A stretch of 64,000 nucleotides of DNA. Source: Adiantum capillus-veneris. Its lineage: Eukaryota; Streptophyta; Polypodiopsida; Polypodiales; Pteridaceae. The DNA lies in the NCBI GenBank assembly GCA_014529385.2, contig CM043949.1, forward strand, positions 110,823,977 to 110,887,976, given 5' to 3'. This document shows positions 42,801 through 55,450 of this stretch, piece after piece (the first letter of the stretch is position 1; the number at the start of each line of letters is the position of its first letter). The position numbers were made by a program, and so were the translations under genes. Below the pieces are notes generated by a model. That model searched no databases. It was not told the origin of the DNA and was given only the letters and a program-made list of their open reading frames with translations.

Positions 42801-43339
42801 ATAGAATTAAGTTAGAAAATAAAAAGATAATTACCAGAGGTCAAAAATATCCTTATCTACTTGTGGTAATTATACCATAGTTAATTGGTGAGGTTAGAAA
42901 ATTATAATTAACTTAAAGTTCTATTTTTAGCGAATGATTAATTAAAATAAATAGACTTTGTGGTCAAAAGTTTTTAGGAAAATTATAGTAAGTGTAAACC
43001 TATGATATGAAGTTGAATAAATTAAATCTTTAAGAGAAATTAAATGCAATAAATATTAAACCCAAAATAAGTAGATTATTAGCTTAACAAATTGATGGGA
43101 AAATTAGAAAAAAGATATAGAAAATTATAAGAAATTTAGGAGATCTTAGAAAACCTTAGGGAAGTGGTGGAAAAAGTTATCATGCTTATATAGACAAATA
43201 AGAAATTACTAGCTTAAGAATTTATCAATTAAGACTATAAATTTAACCTTGGATGGGTTACGGTTAAATACAAATGTTAAGTTTAGATTTTGAACTATTT
43301 ACCTAATGATTAGACGTCCTTTTATAAGGATAATAAGTT

Positions 43340-43525
43340 ATGATACCAAAAAGGACCCGAGAAAATCCTACATCTGATGATGAGAACGTAGCTCCAAAAC
43401 GAACTAGAACGTCGTACGACGACGAAGCCGGGCCTAGTAGTAGGCCTACGGAGGAGAGTCTTCAGGCACCAGCGCAACAACAAATGGCTAATCAATCCCA
43501 GGTGGGTTTCCCATTATTCAATTAA
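43340..43525 (+). CDS. LTR-encoded basic small ORF, LTR2 copy (61 residues)
   Basis: The intact frame starts MIPKRTRENPTSDDENV, continues APKRTRTSYDDEAGPSSRP, then a Gln/Ala-rich part ending NQSQ, and stops after VGFPLFN. Two KR clusters 14 residues apart look like a bipartite nuclear signal. The codon for the last Gln of NQSQ ends at CAG|GTGGGT (43499-43504), a consensus plant donor site, so the last seven residues may be intronic. The composition resembles the N-terminus of gypsy gag proteins. Function otherwise unknown. Confidence 0.55.
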   Translation: MIPKRTRENPTSDDENVAPKRTRTSYDDEAGPSSRPTEESLQAPAQQQMANQSQVGFPLFN

Positions 43526-44605
43526 GTCTTTAATTAGTTTAAGTTCTTTTATAAGTTAGCATTGGGTACGTAAGAAGGATAAACTGGCTGAAAACGGAAG
43601 GTAATCTCCAACGTTCATTTGTTTATAATGTAGGAAAGAATTGTATGGGTTAAAACTGGTTGAAATATGAAAGAGAGGATTGATCATCCTTAAGACAGCT
43701 TGTTTCAAGACACCTCCGACTCCTTACTATAAATTGATGATAATGATTGGCTTTCTAGCCACGGTTAAGTCGGTTACCCCCATGAACGATGAGTTTCTAC
43801 TCCGTGTCATGTCTTGATGTTTCTAAATAAGTTAAGATACCGTTTTGATCCTAGGGGAGCCACCTAGTTATATGGGCAACTGGTTTTGGGGTATGGGCAC
43901 CCGGAACCTTGGGTGGGGGTTTATCTACTCCGGATTTGAATAAGGAATGGGTGCCGTTTTTCACCCTTAGGTGGTCTTGAGACAAGAAGAGTACTGGTCA
44001 TGGTTATTATGGACAATGTTTTGATTGACAGTACCCCGTGTTAAGTTTAAAGATGTCTATTTTCTAAAAGAATGCTTTCAATGCTGTCTTAAAGGAATTT
44101 TTGTGACGGAAAGTTAAAAGAAACCATTATTTTAAATGTTTAAAACAATGTGATAGTAAGATAAATGAATCATGTGTGAGTGCGGGGTGGCAAGTGGGGA
44201 TTGACTAAGGTTGTCAATCATGGACGGGTGGACCTGATTAGTCAGGTAACTATCCATCCCTGCGCACTAAAACGTTTAGAAAAGTTTTTCACTTGGAAGA
44301 GGAATCTACCAGCGGCTGTGCCCTCACATATGTTAGGGGGAAAAAAGCGTTGGTTGAGGATACCTTAGTCCAATTTGTGGAAGATATAGGGCCGAAATAG
44401 TTTTTGGACTTTTAAAAGGTTGTCCCGTTTCCGCTGTGAGACAGGACTAGGTCTTCTTCTAAGGCTATAGACCCAAGCCATTGTCAATGGCAAAGGTTTA
44501 TTCCTTGGATTTTTATGGCCTAGAGACCCCGATTTTTATAAGGCCTAGAGACCTGTCAAGGATCCCATCCCGACCTCGGTATAGGCGGGATGGGGACATT
44601 ACAAG

Positions 44606-44617
44606 TGGTATCAGAGC
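44606..44617 (+). promoter_or_regulatory. Primer-binding site of element D, internal 2
   Basis: TGGTATCAGAGC, two bases after the end of LTR2. Confidence 0.92.
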
Positions 44618-44977
44618 ATGTGTTAACTAAAGTCTTGGACCTAGGGAAAAGTTTAAGGCGTTAAGTTGAAATAAGTAATCTTTGACAAATCCAATTAAAG
44701 ACTTATTTAATTAAAAAGAGGTAGTGAAAGAAAAAAGAGAATTATCCCTATACTTGCAGTAAAATTTCCATCAGGCCTACTTCAAATTCCTGGATTTCAA
44801 CATTAGGTTTATGAGGGCTTGCCTATCCCGAGACTATTCAATGCGAAAAAGCGTGATGAAATGGCTAGATAATAGATTTTCTACTCGTGAGATAATCCCA
44901 CTAGTAGTCCATCTTGGGAGAAAAGGAAGCAGGCAAGCAAAGAACGTTATCTCCCTCCTGCACATCAGGCTATCAAA

Positions 44978-45520
44978 ATGAACGAGTTCTTTGATCTACG
45001 CCAACTAGGACTTTCATTAGAGGAGTATTACATTAAGTTCGTGTCTTTACAACGCTATGCTCGCCAGATGACCATGGAGCAACAAATTGCCTGTTTCTAT
45101 CAAGGCCTCAACAAACCCCTAAGTACACGTCTCGAAGCCATGAGGCCTACACCAATACAAGATGCCCTTCTCAGGGCTAAGCCTCTTGCCGCCGAAGGAA
45201 CCAACTCCTTAAGGAACTATAATGGATTTAGTAACTTTAGGGGAAGAGCTGGGGAAAATTCCAAACAGGGATATCAACAACGTGGAGTAGCTGCAGTAGT
45301 AAACCGAGAACAGACCTTCCCAAACGTTTGGTGCTATGGACGTAGTCAAATGGGGCACTATAGAAATAATTTTCCAGAAAAACAAAACCCTCGAATTACT
45401 GCTAGAGCCATTCCTCAAAATCAAGGAGATAATGTAAGAGGAGGTAGAATTGGAGGACGAGGTAAAGGAAGAGTAAGAGGAGCCAGATTTTATGCAATCA
45501 TAGGAGAACCAACCCTATGA
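44978..45520 (+). pseudogene. Truncated gag of element D, internal 2 (180 residues)
   Basis: It is the same length as the copy at 38737 and nearly identical to it, with the same broken knuckle (CYGRSQMGHYRNNF) and the same upstream deletion. The defects therefore predate the duplication of the internal region. The frame is open throughout. Confidence 0.75.
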
Positions 45521-46394
45521 ATAAAAAAGATAAAAGAGCCACTCGCTTGGCCATAGTTAGCAATCTTAAAGCTTATAAACCACTATAAATCAATAATGGA
45601 AAAACTTGAGTTACTTATATATTATAAGGGTATACATGATTTTCTTCTCCAAAAAGTACTTAATGAATCTAAAGTTAAGTTAGTATTCAATAAAGAAATT
45701 AAGGGTAGATCTAGCAAATGATAAAGAGGTTCTCGTTAAGAAGGAAAAATTCGAATCTTAGAAATGAGGTAGTTATCAAGAAATCGATTCACATCCTTGT
45801 GCACACGATAACCTTCCTTAGAAAATGACCTAGATATGAAAGTATTAAGTACGAAACTAATATGAAGCCGAAAAGAACTCTTGGTATGATACTTCTTAAA
45901 ACCGTTTACATATTGTTGGTCAACCAGGTTAGAGCAGAGAGGGGGTACCTTTGGTGCAATGGTGGAAGCTTGTGCCAAATGCAGATTGCTCAGAATGGCA
46001 AGAATACGCCGAGCGCGTTCAGATTGGCAAAGCTGAAGTACATGATACTTGTCGAACGTTAATGATTGCTCTAAATGGTCAGTTAGACCGAGCGCGTTCA
46101 TGTTGACAAGGTGGATCTTATATGGAATTGATTTAACCTGGTTTTTGAGATGATACAAATGGGTTGTAAAGGTTTTTAAGATGGGCTCAACACTAAGAGT
46201 TTCTTGAGGAAAAATTGGCTAGCAAGTAACTCCAACCATAAAGTGGAAAGAATTCTTAGAGTAATAAGTAACATTGGTAAAGTGGAAAGGTTATCCCTTC
46301 GAAGATGCCACTTGGGAGGATGAGTTTCTCTTCTCAAAGATTTTCCCAATTTAGGTTGAGATGAGGACATCCCAAATTCTTAAGTTGGGGTGAT
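45521..46394 (+). other. 3' untranslated region and polypurine-like tract, internal 2
   Basis: No gene is seen; matches 39280-40150. AAGTTGGGGTGAT at 46382-46394 precedes LTR3. Confidence 0.5.
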
Positions 46395-46614
46395 TGTAAG
46401 GTTTCTAGTTTCTGGAACCTTAAAGGTTGTATAAAGCTTAATCGAACTGATATGATTATTGAAAAAGCAATGTAGAATTATCCGACCATGGAAAATATTG
46501 GTATTTTTGGAATCTTAAGCACAGCAAACCCCGGGCTAGAAATTTTCAGAATTGAATTCCAATAAAAACTGACATAGTTATACAGCTTGTGAGAGCTTGT
46601 GAGTGCCAAAAAAC

Positions 46615-46623
46615 TATAAATAG
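46615..46623 (+). promoter_or_regulatory. TATA box of LTR3
   Basis: TATAAATAG in the same context as the other D LTRs, although most U3 sequence upstream is deleted in this copy. Confidence 0.7.
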
Positions 46624-47249
46624 GACCCCTTGCTTCATAATTTGACAGACTCGGAGCCTTGGCACACTCTCTCTCATCTAGAGAGAGACCGCTGCGCAGA
46701 AATCAATAGAGATTAATCTTTAATTGATTAACCTAAACGGTAATTAGTTTAATCTTTCTTAATTAGCAAAGTTAGATTAAGCTATTTTGTTAATAAATCA
46801 AAGATTAGTCTTATGTATGCTCCTCAAATCTCTCTTAAATAATTAATCTCTACTGATTATTAGAATTAAGCTTAGTAATCGTAAGCTAATTAATTATCCT
46901 ATTATAATAGGGCTGAAATTAATTGATTAAGCTAAATGGTAATTAGTTTAATCTTTCTGAATTAGCAAAGTTAGATTAAGCTATGTTGTTAATAAATCAA
47001 AGATTACTCTTATGTATGCTCCTCAAATCTCTCTTAAATAATTAATCTCTACTGATTATTAGAATTAAACTTAGTAATACTAAGCTAATTAATTATCCTA
47101 TTATAATAGGGCTGAAATTAGCCAAATTAACCATGAATTAAGGTAAATATATTAAATAAGATGAGATTAAGTTAAAGTAATTATCAAAGATGCATTAGAT
47201 AGTTATTAATCTAGGAAAATTATCCTATAATTTTTTGAGAAGTTTTCCT

Positions 47250-48900
47250 AATTAATGAATTTCAAATGATGTTATATATTTATCGGTGGTTAATTAGGTG
47301 TTCAAAAACCCGTGATAATTATGAGAAGCTCAGAAAATTAATCTAGCTAATTAATTTAGCAGAAATACTCTATTTTTTGAGTAATTTAAATAAGGAAAAT
47401 TAGTAAATGGAATTCAAATGTTGTGATATATTTATTAGTGGTTAATTAGGTGTTCAAAAACCCTTGATAATTAGGAGAAGCTCACAAAATTAATCTAGCT
47501 AATTAATTTAGCAGAAATACTATATTTTTTGAGTAATTTAAATAGGGAAAAATAGTAAATGGATTTTAAATGTTGTGATATATTCATTAGTGGTTAAATA
47601 GGTGTTCGAAAACTTGTCATAATTAGGAGAAGCTCAGAAAATTAATCTAGCTAATTAGTTAGCAAAAATAATATGTTCTTTGAGTAATTTAAATAGGGGA
47701 AATTAGTAAATGAATTTAAAATGTTGTGATATATTTATTAGTGCTTAATTAGGTGTTCGAGAACCGATGATAATTAGGAGAAGCTCAGAAATTTAATCTA
47801 GCTAATTAAGTTAACAGAAATACTCTACTTTTTGAGTAATTTAAATAGGGGATATTAGTAAATGAATTTCAAATGTTGTGATATATTTATCAGTGGTTAC
47901 TTAGGTGTTCAACAACCTGTGATAATTAGCAGAAGCTCAGCAAATAAATCTAGCTACTTACCTAAGCAGAATTACTTTGTTTTTTGAGTAATTAAATAGG
48001 AGAAATTAGTAAATTAAATTCAAATATTGTGATATATTTATCAGTGGTTAATTAGGTGTTAAAGAGTCCGTGATAATTAGGAGAAGTTTAGATAACTAAT
48101 CTAGCTAATTAATTTAGCAAAAATACTCTGTTTTTAGAGAAAATTAAATACAAAAAATTAGTAAATTATGTGCTATAATTATATGCTATTTATCAGAGCT
48201 ATATTATAGGGTAAAGAGGCTGTGATAATTATGTCAAGGTTAGAAAAGTAGTATATATATTTATCTGAGTCAAATTACACTATTTTTAGCTAAAAACTAA
48301 AGAGGGAAATTAGTAAATCATGCTATATGATTACATGTTATTTATTAGAGATATATTATAGGATAAAGAGTCCGTGATAATTATGCCAAGGTAAGAAAAG
48401 TAGTATAGATATTTATCTAAGTCAAATTACACTATTTTTAGCTAAAAACTAAAGAGGAAAATTAGTAAATCATGCTATATGATTACATGCTATTTATCAG
48501 AGCTATATTATACGGTAAAAAGGCCGTGATAATTATGTCAAGGTTAGAAAAGTAGTATAGATATTTATCTAAGTCAAATTACACTATTTTTAGCTAAAAA
48601 CTAAAGAGGGAAATTAGTAAATCATGCTATATGATTACATGCTATTTATGAGAGCTATATTATAGGGTAAAAAGATGGTGATAATTATGCCAAGGTTAGA
48701 GAAGTAGTATAGATATTTATTTAAGTCAAATTATACTATTTCTAGCTAAAAACTAAAGAGGGAAATTAGTAAATCATGCTATATGATTACATGCTATTTA
48801 TCCGAGCTATATTATAGGGTAAAGATGCTGTGATAATTATGCCAAGGTTAGAAAATTAGTATAGATATTTATCAAATTATCCTAATTTTAGCTAAAAATT
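47250..48900 (+). repeat. Tandem array inside LTR3, unit about 151 bp
   Basis: About eleven units of the two subtypes; the second subtype (ATTACATGCTATTTAT words) is present in more copies than in LTR2. Confidence 0.9.
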
Positions 48901-49453
48901 GAAGATGGAAATTATATAATTAAGTTAAAAAATAATAAGATAATTACTAGAGGTCAAAAATATCCTTATCTACTTGTGGTAATTATACCATAGTTAATTG
49001 GTGAGGTTAAAAAATTATAATTGACCAAAAGTCCTATTTTTAGCGAATGATTAATTAAAATAAATAGACTTTGTGGTCAAAAGTTTTTAGGAAAATTATA
49101 GTAAGTGTAAACCTATGATATCAAGTTGAGGAAATTAAATCTTTAAGAGAAATTAAATACAATAAATATTAAGCCCAAAATAAGTAGATTATTAGCTTAA
49201 AAAGTTGATGGAAAAATTAGAAAAAAGATATAGAAAATTATAAGAAAGTTAGGAGATCTTAGAAAACCTTAGGGAAGTGGTGGAAAAAGTTATCATGCTT
49301 ATATAGACAAATAAGAAATTACTAGCTCAAGAATTTATCAATTAAGACTATAAATTTAACCTTAGATGGGTTACGGTTGAATACAAATGTTAAGTTTAGA
49401 TTTTGAACTATTTACCTAATGATTAGACGTCCTTTTTATAAGGATAATAAGTT

Positions 49454-49639
49454 ATGATACCAAAAGGGACCCGAGCAAATCCTACATCTGATGATGAGAA
49501 CGTAGCTCCAAAACGAACTAGAACGTCGCACGACGACGAAGCCGGACCTAGCAGTAGGCCTACGGAGGAGAGTCTTCAGACGCCAACGCAACAACCAATA
49601 GCTAATCAATCCCAGGTGGGTTTCCCATTATTCAATTAA
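49454..49639 (+). CDS. LTR-encoded basic small ORF, LTR3 copy (61 residues)
   Basis: Intact and the same length as the LTR2 copy, with only scattered replacements (for example ANPTSDDENV and QTPTQQPIANQSQ). The donor-like CAG|GTGGGT is at 49613-49618. Two open copies plus conservation in element C suggest it was coding in the active ancestor. Confidence 0.55.
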   Translation: MIPKGTRANPTSDDENVAPKRTRTSHDDEAGPSSRPTEESLQTPTQQPIANQSQVGFPLFN

Positions 49640-50717
49640 GTCTTTAATTAGTTTAAGTTCTTTTATAAGTTAGCATTGCATACGTAAGAAGGATAAACTA
49701 GCTGAAAACGAAAGGTAATCTCTAATGTGCATTTGCTTATAATGTAGGAAAGAATTGTTTGGGTTAAAACTGGTTGAAATAGGAAAGATATGATTGATCA
49801 TCCTTAAGACAGCTTGTCTCAAGACACCTCCGACTCCTTAATATAAATTGATAAGAATGATTGGCTTTCTAGCCATGGTTAAGTCGGTTACCCCCATGAA
49901 CGATGAGTTTCTACTCCGTGTCATGTCTTGATGTTTCTACATAAGTTAGGATACCGTTTTTATCCTATGGGAGCCGCCTAGTTGTATGGGCAACTGGTTT
50001 TGGGGTATGGGCACCCGGAACCTTGGGTGGGGGTTTATCCACTACGGATTTGAATAAGGAATGGGTGCCGTTTTTCACCCTTAGGTGGTCTTGAGACAAG
50101 AAGAGTATTGGTCATGGTTATTATGGACAATGTTTTGATTGACGGTACCCTGTCTTAAGTTTAAAGATGTTTGTTTTCTAAAAGAATGCTTTCAATGCTG
50201 TCTTAAAGGAATTAGTGTGACGGAAAGTTAAAAGAAACCATTATTTTAAATGTCTTAAACAATGTGATAGTAAGATAAATGAATCATGTGTGAGTGCAGG
50301 GTGGCAAGTGGGGATTGACTAAGGTTGTCAATCATGGACCGGTGGACCTGATTAGTCAGGTAACTATCCATCCCTGCACACTAAAACGTTTAGAAAACTT
50401 CTTCACTTGGAAGAGGAATCTACCAGCGGCTGTGCCCTCACATATGTTAGGGGGAAAAAAGCGTTGGTTGAGGATACCTTAGTCCAATTTGTGAAAGATA
50501 TAGGGCCAAAATATTTTTTGGACTTTTAAAAGGTTGTCCCGTTTCCGCTGCGAGACAGGACTAGGTCTTCTTCTAAGGCTATAGACCCAAGCCATTGTCA
50601 ATGACAAAGGTTTATTCCTTGGATTTTTATGGTCTAGAGACCCCGATTTTTATAAGTCTTAGAGACCTGTCAAGGATCCCATCCCGACCTTGGTATAGGC
50701 GGGATGGGGACTTTACA

Positions 50718-50722
50718 CCTTC
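50718..50722 (+). repeat. Target-site duplication of element D, right copy (CCTTC)
   Basis: CCTTC follows the LTR3 end TTTACA and equals the five bases before LTR1. Confidence 0.85.
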
Positions 50723-51169
50723 ATATCCAATTTTATCCAAATCTAGGTTAAATTTATAGTCTTAATTGGTAAATTCTTGACTTAGTAATTTCTTATTTAC
50801 CTATATGGGTAAGATAACTTTTTCCAAAGCTTTCCTAAGGGTTTTCTAAGCTTTTCTAATTTTCTTATAATTTTCTATATCTTTTTCCTAAATTTTCAAT
50901 CGAATTTTAAGCTTGGAATCCTCTTATTTTGAGCTTAATATTTATTCTATTTAATTTCTCTCAAAAAATTCATTTCCTCAACTTTATATCACAGATTTAC
51001 ACTTACTATAATTTTCCTAAAACTTTTGACCGCAAAGTCTATTTATTTTAATTAATCTTTTGCTAAAAAAGGAATTTTGGTGAATTATAACTTTCTAAAC
51101 TCACTAATTAACTATGTTATAATTATCACAAGTGGATAAAGATGTTTGTGATCTTTGATAATTATATTT

Positions 51170-51486
51170 TATTATTCCAACTCAATTATCTAATTTTCAT
51201 CTTTAATTTTCAGCTAAAATTAGTATAATTTGACTTAGATAAATATCTATACTACTTTTCTAAACTTGCCATTAGGTCTCCCCAATCTCAAAAAAATAAA
51301 AATTCTTTCAAAATAGATTAAGTGCATAAGTGAAGGGTGAGTTTAAGAAATGAAAAGACAGATGAAGGTGGAAAGTCAAAAGACAAATGAAGATGGAAAG
51401 TCAAAAGACCTTTTGTGTCTATATAAATAGGTTTATCTCCGCTCTTTCATTTTTTCTTTAGCGTTTTTTAAAAGTTCTCTTTATTG

Positions 51487-51532
<46 letters not shown>

Positions 51533-53330
51533 TCATCTTTCTTAGGTAAGATTGTTGCAAATCTATGTACTTTGTCATTGTCTGTCGTTATGTGCTATAG
51601 ATTAACGCATTGATTTTCTTGTTTTTGAGTGGAATCTTTGAATTAGGAGCACCTTTTATTTTTTTTGAAGCCATTACGAAAACCTTTTAATTTTTACCAT
51701 AATTATTATGACCTCTTTATCATGTAATCTAACTTTGATAAATAGTATGTAATCATACCACATGATTTACTAATTTCCCGCTTTAGTTTTCAGCTAGAAT
51801 CAATAGAATTTGACTTAGATAAATATCTATATTACTTTTTTAACCTTGACATGATTATCACGGCCTCTTTACTAGGTAATCTAACTCTGATAAATAGCAT
51901 ATAATCATATCACATGATTTACTAATTTTCCCCTTTAGTTTCTAGCTAGAATCAATATAATTTGACTTAGATAAATATCTATACTACTTTTCTAAACTTG
52001 ACATAATTATCAAGGCCTTTTTATCATGTATTCTAACATTGATAAATAGCATGTAATCATATAACATGATTTACTAATTTTCCCCTTTGATTTTTCCTTA
52101 AAAACATTATTTTTCTACTAAGATAATTAGCTAAACTAATTATTTGTGGTTAAGATATGTATCACAGGTTCATTAAGATGTATTTTAACTATGAAAATAA
52201 TCTCAAAACTATTTAATTTAATTTGCTAATTTTTAACTTTATATTTTTTTTCTTAAAAACAATGTGTTTCTACTAAGATAATTAGCTAAACTAATTGTCG
52301 GTTGTTAAGATAATTATCACGGGTTTTCTAAGATGTATTTTACCTCGAAAAATTATCTCAAAGCTTTTTAGTCTAATTTGCCATTTTTCCCCTTTAATTT
52401 TTTGTTAAAAACAATGTTTTTATACTGAGATAATTAGCTAGTTATCATAGGTTTCTTAAGATGTATTTTACGTTGAAAATTATCTCAAAGATTTTTAGTC
52501 TAATTTGCTATTTTATCCCTTTAATTTTCCTTTAAAAATAGTGTTTTTCTACTAAGATAATTAGCTAAACTAACTATTTGTGGTTAAGATAATTATCATG
52601 GGTTTTTAAAGATGTATTTTACCTCTTAAAATTTTCTCAAAGATTTTAAGTTTAATTTGCTATTTTATCCCTTTAATTTTTCCTAAAAAACAGGGATTTT
52701 TTTACTAAGATAATTAGCTAAACTAATTATCTATGGTTAAAATAATTATCACGGGTTTTTTAAGATGTATTTTACCTCTAAAAACTATTTCAAAGATTTT
52801 CAATTTAATTTGCTATTTTCTCTCTTTAAGTTTTCTTCAAAAATAGTATTTTTCTACTAAGATAGTTAGCTAAACTAATTATCTGTGGTTAAAATGATTA
52901 TCACCAGTTGCTTAAGATGTGTTTTACCTTGAAAAATTATCTCAAAGATTTTTAATTTACTTTGCTATTTCCCCCCTTTAATTTTCTCTTAAAAATAGTG
53001 TGTTTTTACTAAGATATTTAGCTAAACTAATTATGTGTAGTTAAGATAACTATCATGGGTTTCTTTAGATATGTTCTACCTCTAAAAATTATCTCAAAGC
53101 TTTTTAGTCTACTTTGCTATTTTCCCCCTTTAACTTTCCTTTAAAAACAATATTTTTCTACTAAAATAATTAGCTAAACTAACTATCTGTGGTTAAGATA
53201 ATTATCACGAGTTTCTTAACATGTATTTTATCTCTGAAAAATTATCTCAAAGATTTTTAGTATAATTTGCTAATTTCTCCATTTACTTTTTCTTAAAAAC
53301 AATGTAATTCCGCTTAAATAAGTACAAAAA
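51170..53330 (-). repeat. Tandem array in the element C LTR, unit about 150 bp
   Basis: Words such as TACTAAGATAATTAGCTAAACT recur near 52116, 52268, 52550, 52706 and 52854, again a period near 150. The sequence of most units differs from the D arrays while the period is kept. Confidence 0.8.
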
Positions 53331-54241
53331 TTATTCAAAAAACTAAGAGATAATTTTTCTAGCATTTTGATAGTTTAATACAGCTCTGATAATTATCTCA
53401 TCTCAGTCTAAGTTTAATTAGATAATTACCATTAATTTATGATTAAATGATTAATTTCAACCCTAATATAACATAATAATTAATTAGATTAGTACCTTAA
53501 GCTTAATCTCAATAATCAACAGAGAATTAAGAATTAAGAATTAAGAGAGAATTTTAATCTTATTAATTGATTGGATTAATTAAGAAAATGTTAAGTAGAT
53601 CAACATAATTCTTAATTAAAAAGGTTTAGTGCTAATTACCGTGGATTAACCAACTAGAGTTTTGATCTCTAGTGATTTATGAGTAGAGATCTCTCTAGGT
53701 GAGAGAGAAATGGCCAGGACTCCAAGTCTGTTCCAAAATGTGAAGCAAGGGGTCTTATTTATAGGTTTCTGAGCACTCATAAGCTCTCATAGGCTGAAAA
53801 TGGCAGTTTCTTGCAGCTCAAGCAGCCCTACAGCTCAAGATGGCGCCCCCTGCTGCTAATTGTGTCCCTGGAAGGTTAGTGATGACCCCTCCCATCACCT
53901 ACCAGCTTTAAAATATCTTTGCTATATTTTGACATATTTTTGCTTAATTGGTAAATATCTGGGAGGCCATTAGTAAAGTCTATGCTTAAATGATTACTGG
54001 AACCATTCATTTTTTCTTAATAATTTAATTTACATTGAATCTCTTGGAAGGACTAATGGAGTCATTTTTTGTCCAAATTTAAATCTGAAAATTTCTAGCC
54101 CGGGGTTTGCTGTGCTTAAGATTCCAAAAACACCATTTTTAAAATGCTTTCAAAATAGTGCTTTACCTATTTGTAAGTCCAATGCTTTCCCCTAAAACTT
54201 TGAGTTCATCCCTCTGCAGCTAGAAAGGTGGAGACCTTACA

Positions 54242-54243
54242 GT

Positions 54244-54333
<90 letters not shown>
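54242..54333. repeat. (GT)n microsatellite, 92 bp
   Basis: GT run at the outer edge of the element C LTR; the paralogous run in copy 1 is 42 bases. Confidence 0.97.
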
Positions 54334-54334
<1 letters not shown>

Positions 54335-54831
54335 CCAAAACATTGTGAATATTCTAAAGTTATGAGGTGGGTCGTTAAGATGTGGAGGTGGCGGACACAC
54401 AATAGAGGGAGGAGGAGGAGGCATGGGCACCAAGGAGGTGGGAGTAAAAGCCTTTGAGCTTAGGGTAAAGTCCCATTTTAGGGTAGAAAAGGATTGGAGT
54501 ACGGTGTTAAGCAAGGTAAGGGGGCCTACCTCAAAAATGTACTTCTTTTGTTTTCAAAACTCTAGAGGTCAGCAAGTCAAAGCAGGAAGAAAGGTTTACG
54601 TGTCACAGTGGTAGATAAAGCAATAAATAAATATTTTTATGCCTTTTTGTTCATTTAATTAATGATTTACTATGAAATCATTAGCTCATGTTTTGTTAAT
54701 TGGGATCATGTATTAGCTTGTTCTGCACTTATGCGGTATGCTGAAGGGCCGTGTTTGGATAGGTAGGATTGAGAAGATTAACACATGTACAATGACCCTA
54801 TACTAATAGACTCAACACTCATCCGGAATGC

Positions 54832-54832
<1 letters not shown>

Positions 54833-54917
<85 letters not shown>
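54833..54917. repeat. (GA)n microsatellite, 85 bp
   Basis: Pure GA run. Confidence 0.97.
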
Positions 54918-54919
<2 letters not shown>

Positions 54920-55343
54920 CGATTCAAGTTGCAAGATAGAAGTTGTGTAGTCAATCAACTCTTGGTTTGACAATGAGGGCTAAGTGGAAGAAAAAAAGAA
55001 TACGTACATCAAAGAGGAAATGCAAAAACATGAGGCGGAGATCCAAGTAGTAATTTTGAAGGTTCTAGCAACACTGAGGGAGCAGGGAGCATGTGTGATC
55101 TTCTATCCCTATTGAGAGTTTGAGATAGATCTCTCTCTAGTGAAGGACCTATGAGTGCCAAGGGATTGATTGCTTCTGTTATACCCTCCCAAGAATGTGA
55201 AGGTTTGCTCTCCTTTTACAGTCGCCAATATGATTTTGAGTTGTCTTTCTTTTTGCCCTTTTGATGAACGCTCTAAGGCTAACATGAAAAATTGGATCAT
55301 TGAGACTTTTGATGTTTTGTGCATCTCTTGGCTCTTGTTGCTA

Positions 55344-55450
<107 letters not shown>

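Larger units (their letters stand above)
40151..44603 (+). repeat. LTR2 of element D, complete, 4453 bp
   Basis: It runs from TGTAAGGTTTCC to ...GGGGACATTACA and is flanked by a polypurine-like tract and a PBS. In order it holds a short U3 with TATA (TATAAATAG, 40643-40651), a CT-rich AGAGAGAGACC start-site region, the ~151-bp array (41090-42800), the basic small ORF (43340-43525) and a conserved 1-kb tail. With transcription near 40675 the R/U5 part would be almost 4 kb, which is exceptional. Very long LTRs are known in the Tat lineage (Ogre, Grande). Confidence 0.9.
46395..50717 (+). repeat. LTR3 of element D, 4323 bp
   Basis: It runs from TGTAAGGTTTCT to ...GGGGACTTTACA. Compared with LTR2 it has lost nearly 300 bases of U3 (near 46580) and gained a 199-bp tandem duplication after the start-site region (46723 and 46922). 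The TATA box (46615-46623), the ~151-bp array (47250-48900) and the small ORF are retained. Confidence 0.9.
50718..54241 (-). repeat. 5' part of the element C 5' LTR (inverted relative to D)
   Basis: On the minus strand it starts TGTAAGGTCTCC at 54241 and runs to 50718, where element D interrupts it; the continuation is 22520-21717. TATAAATAAGACCCC (minus strand, 53752-53765) is the promoter. A (CT)n run lies near 51488-51528. It aligns with the D LTRs in layout but is clearly diverged, so C is the older family member. Confidence 0.85.
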
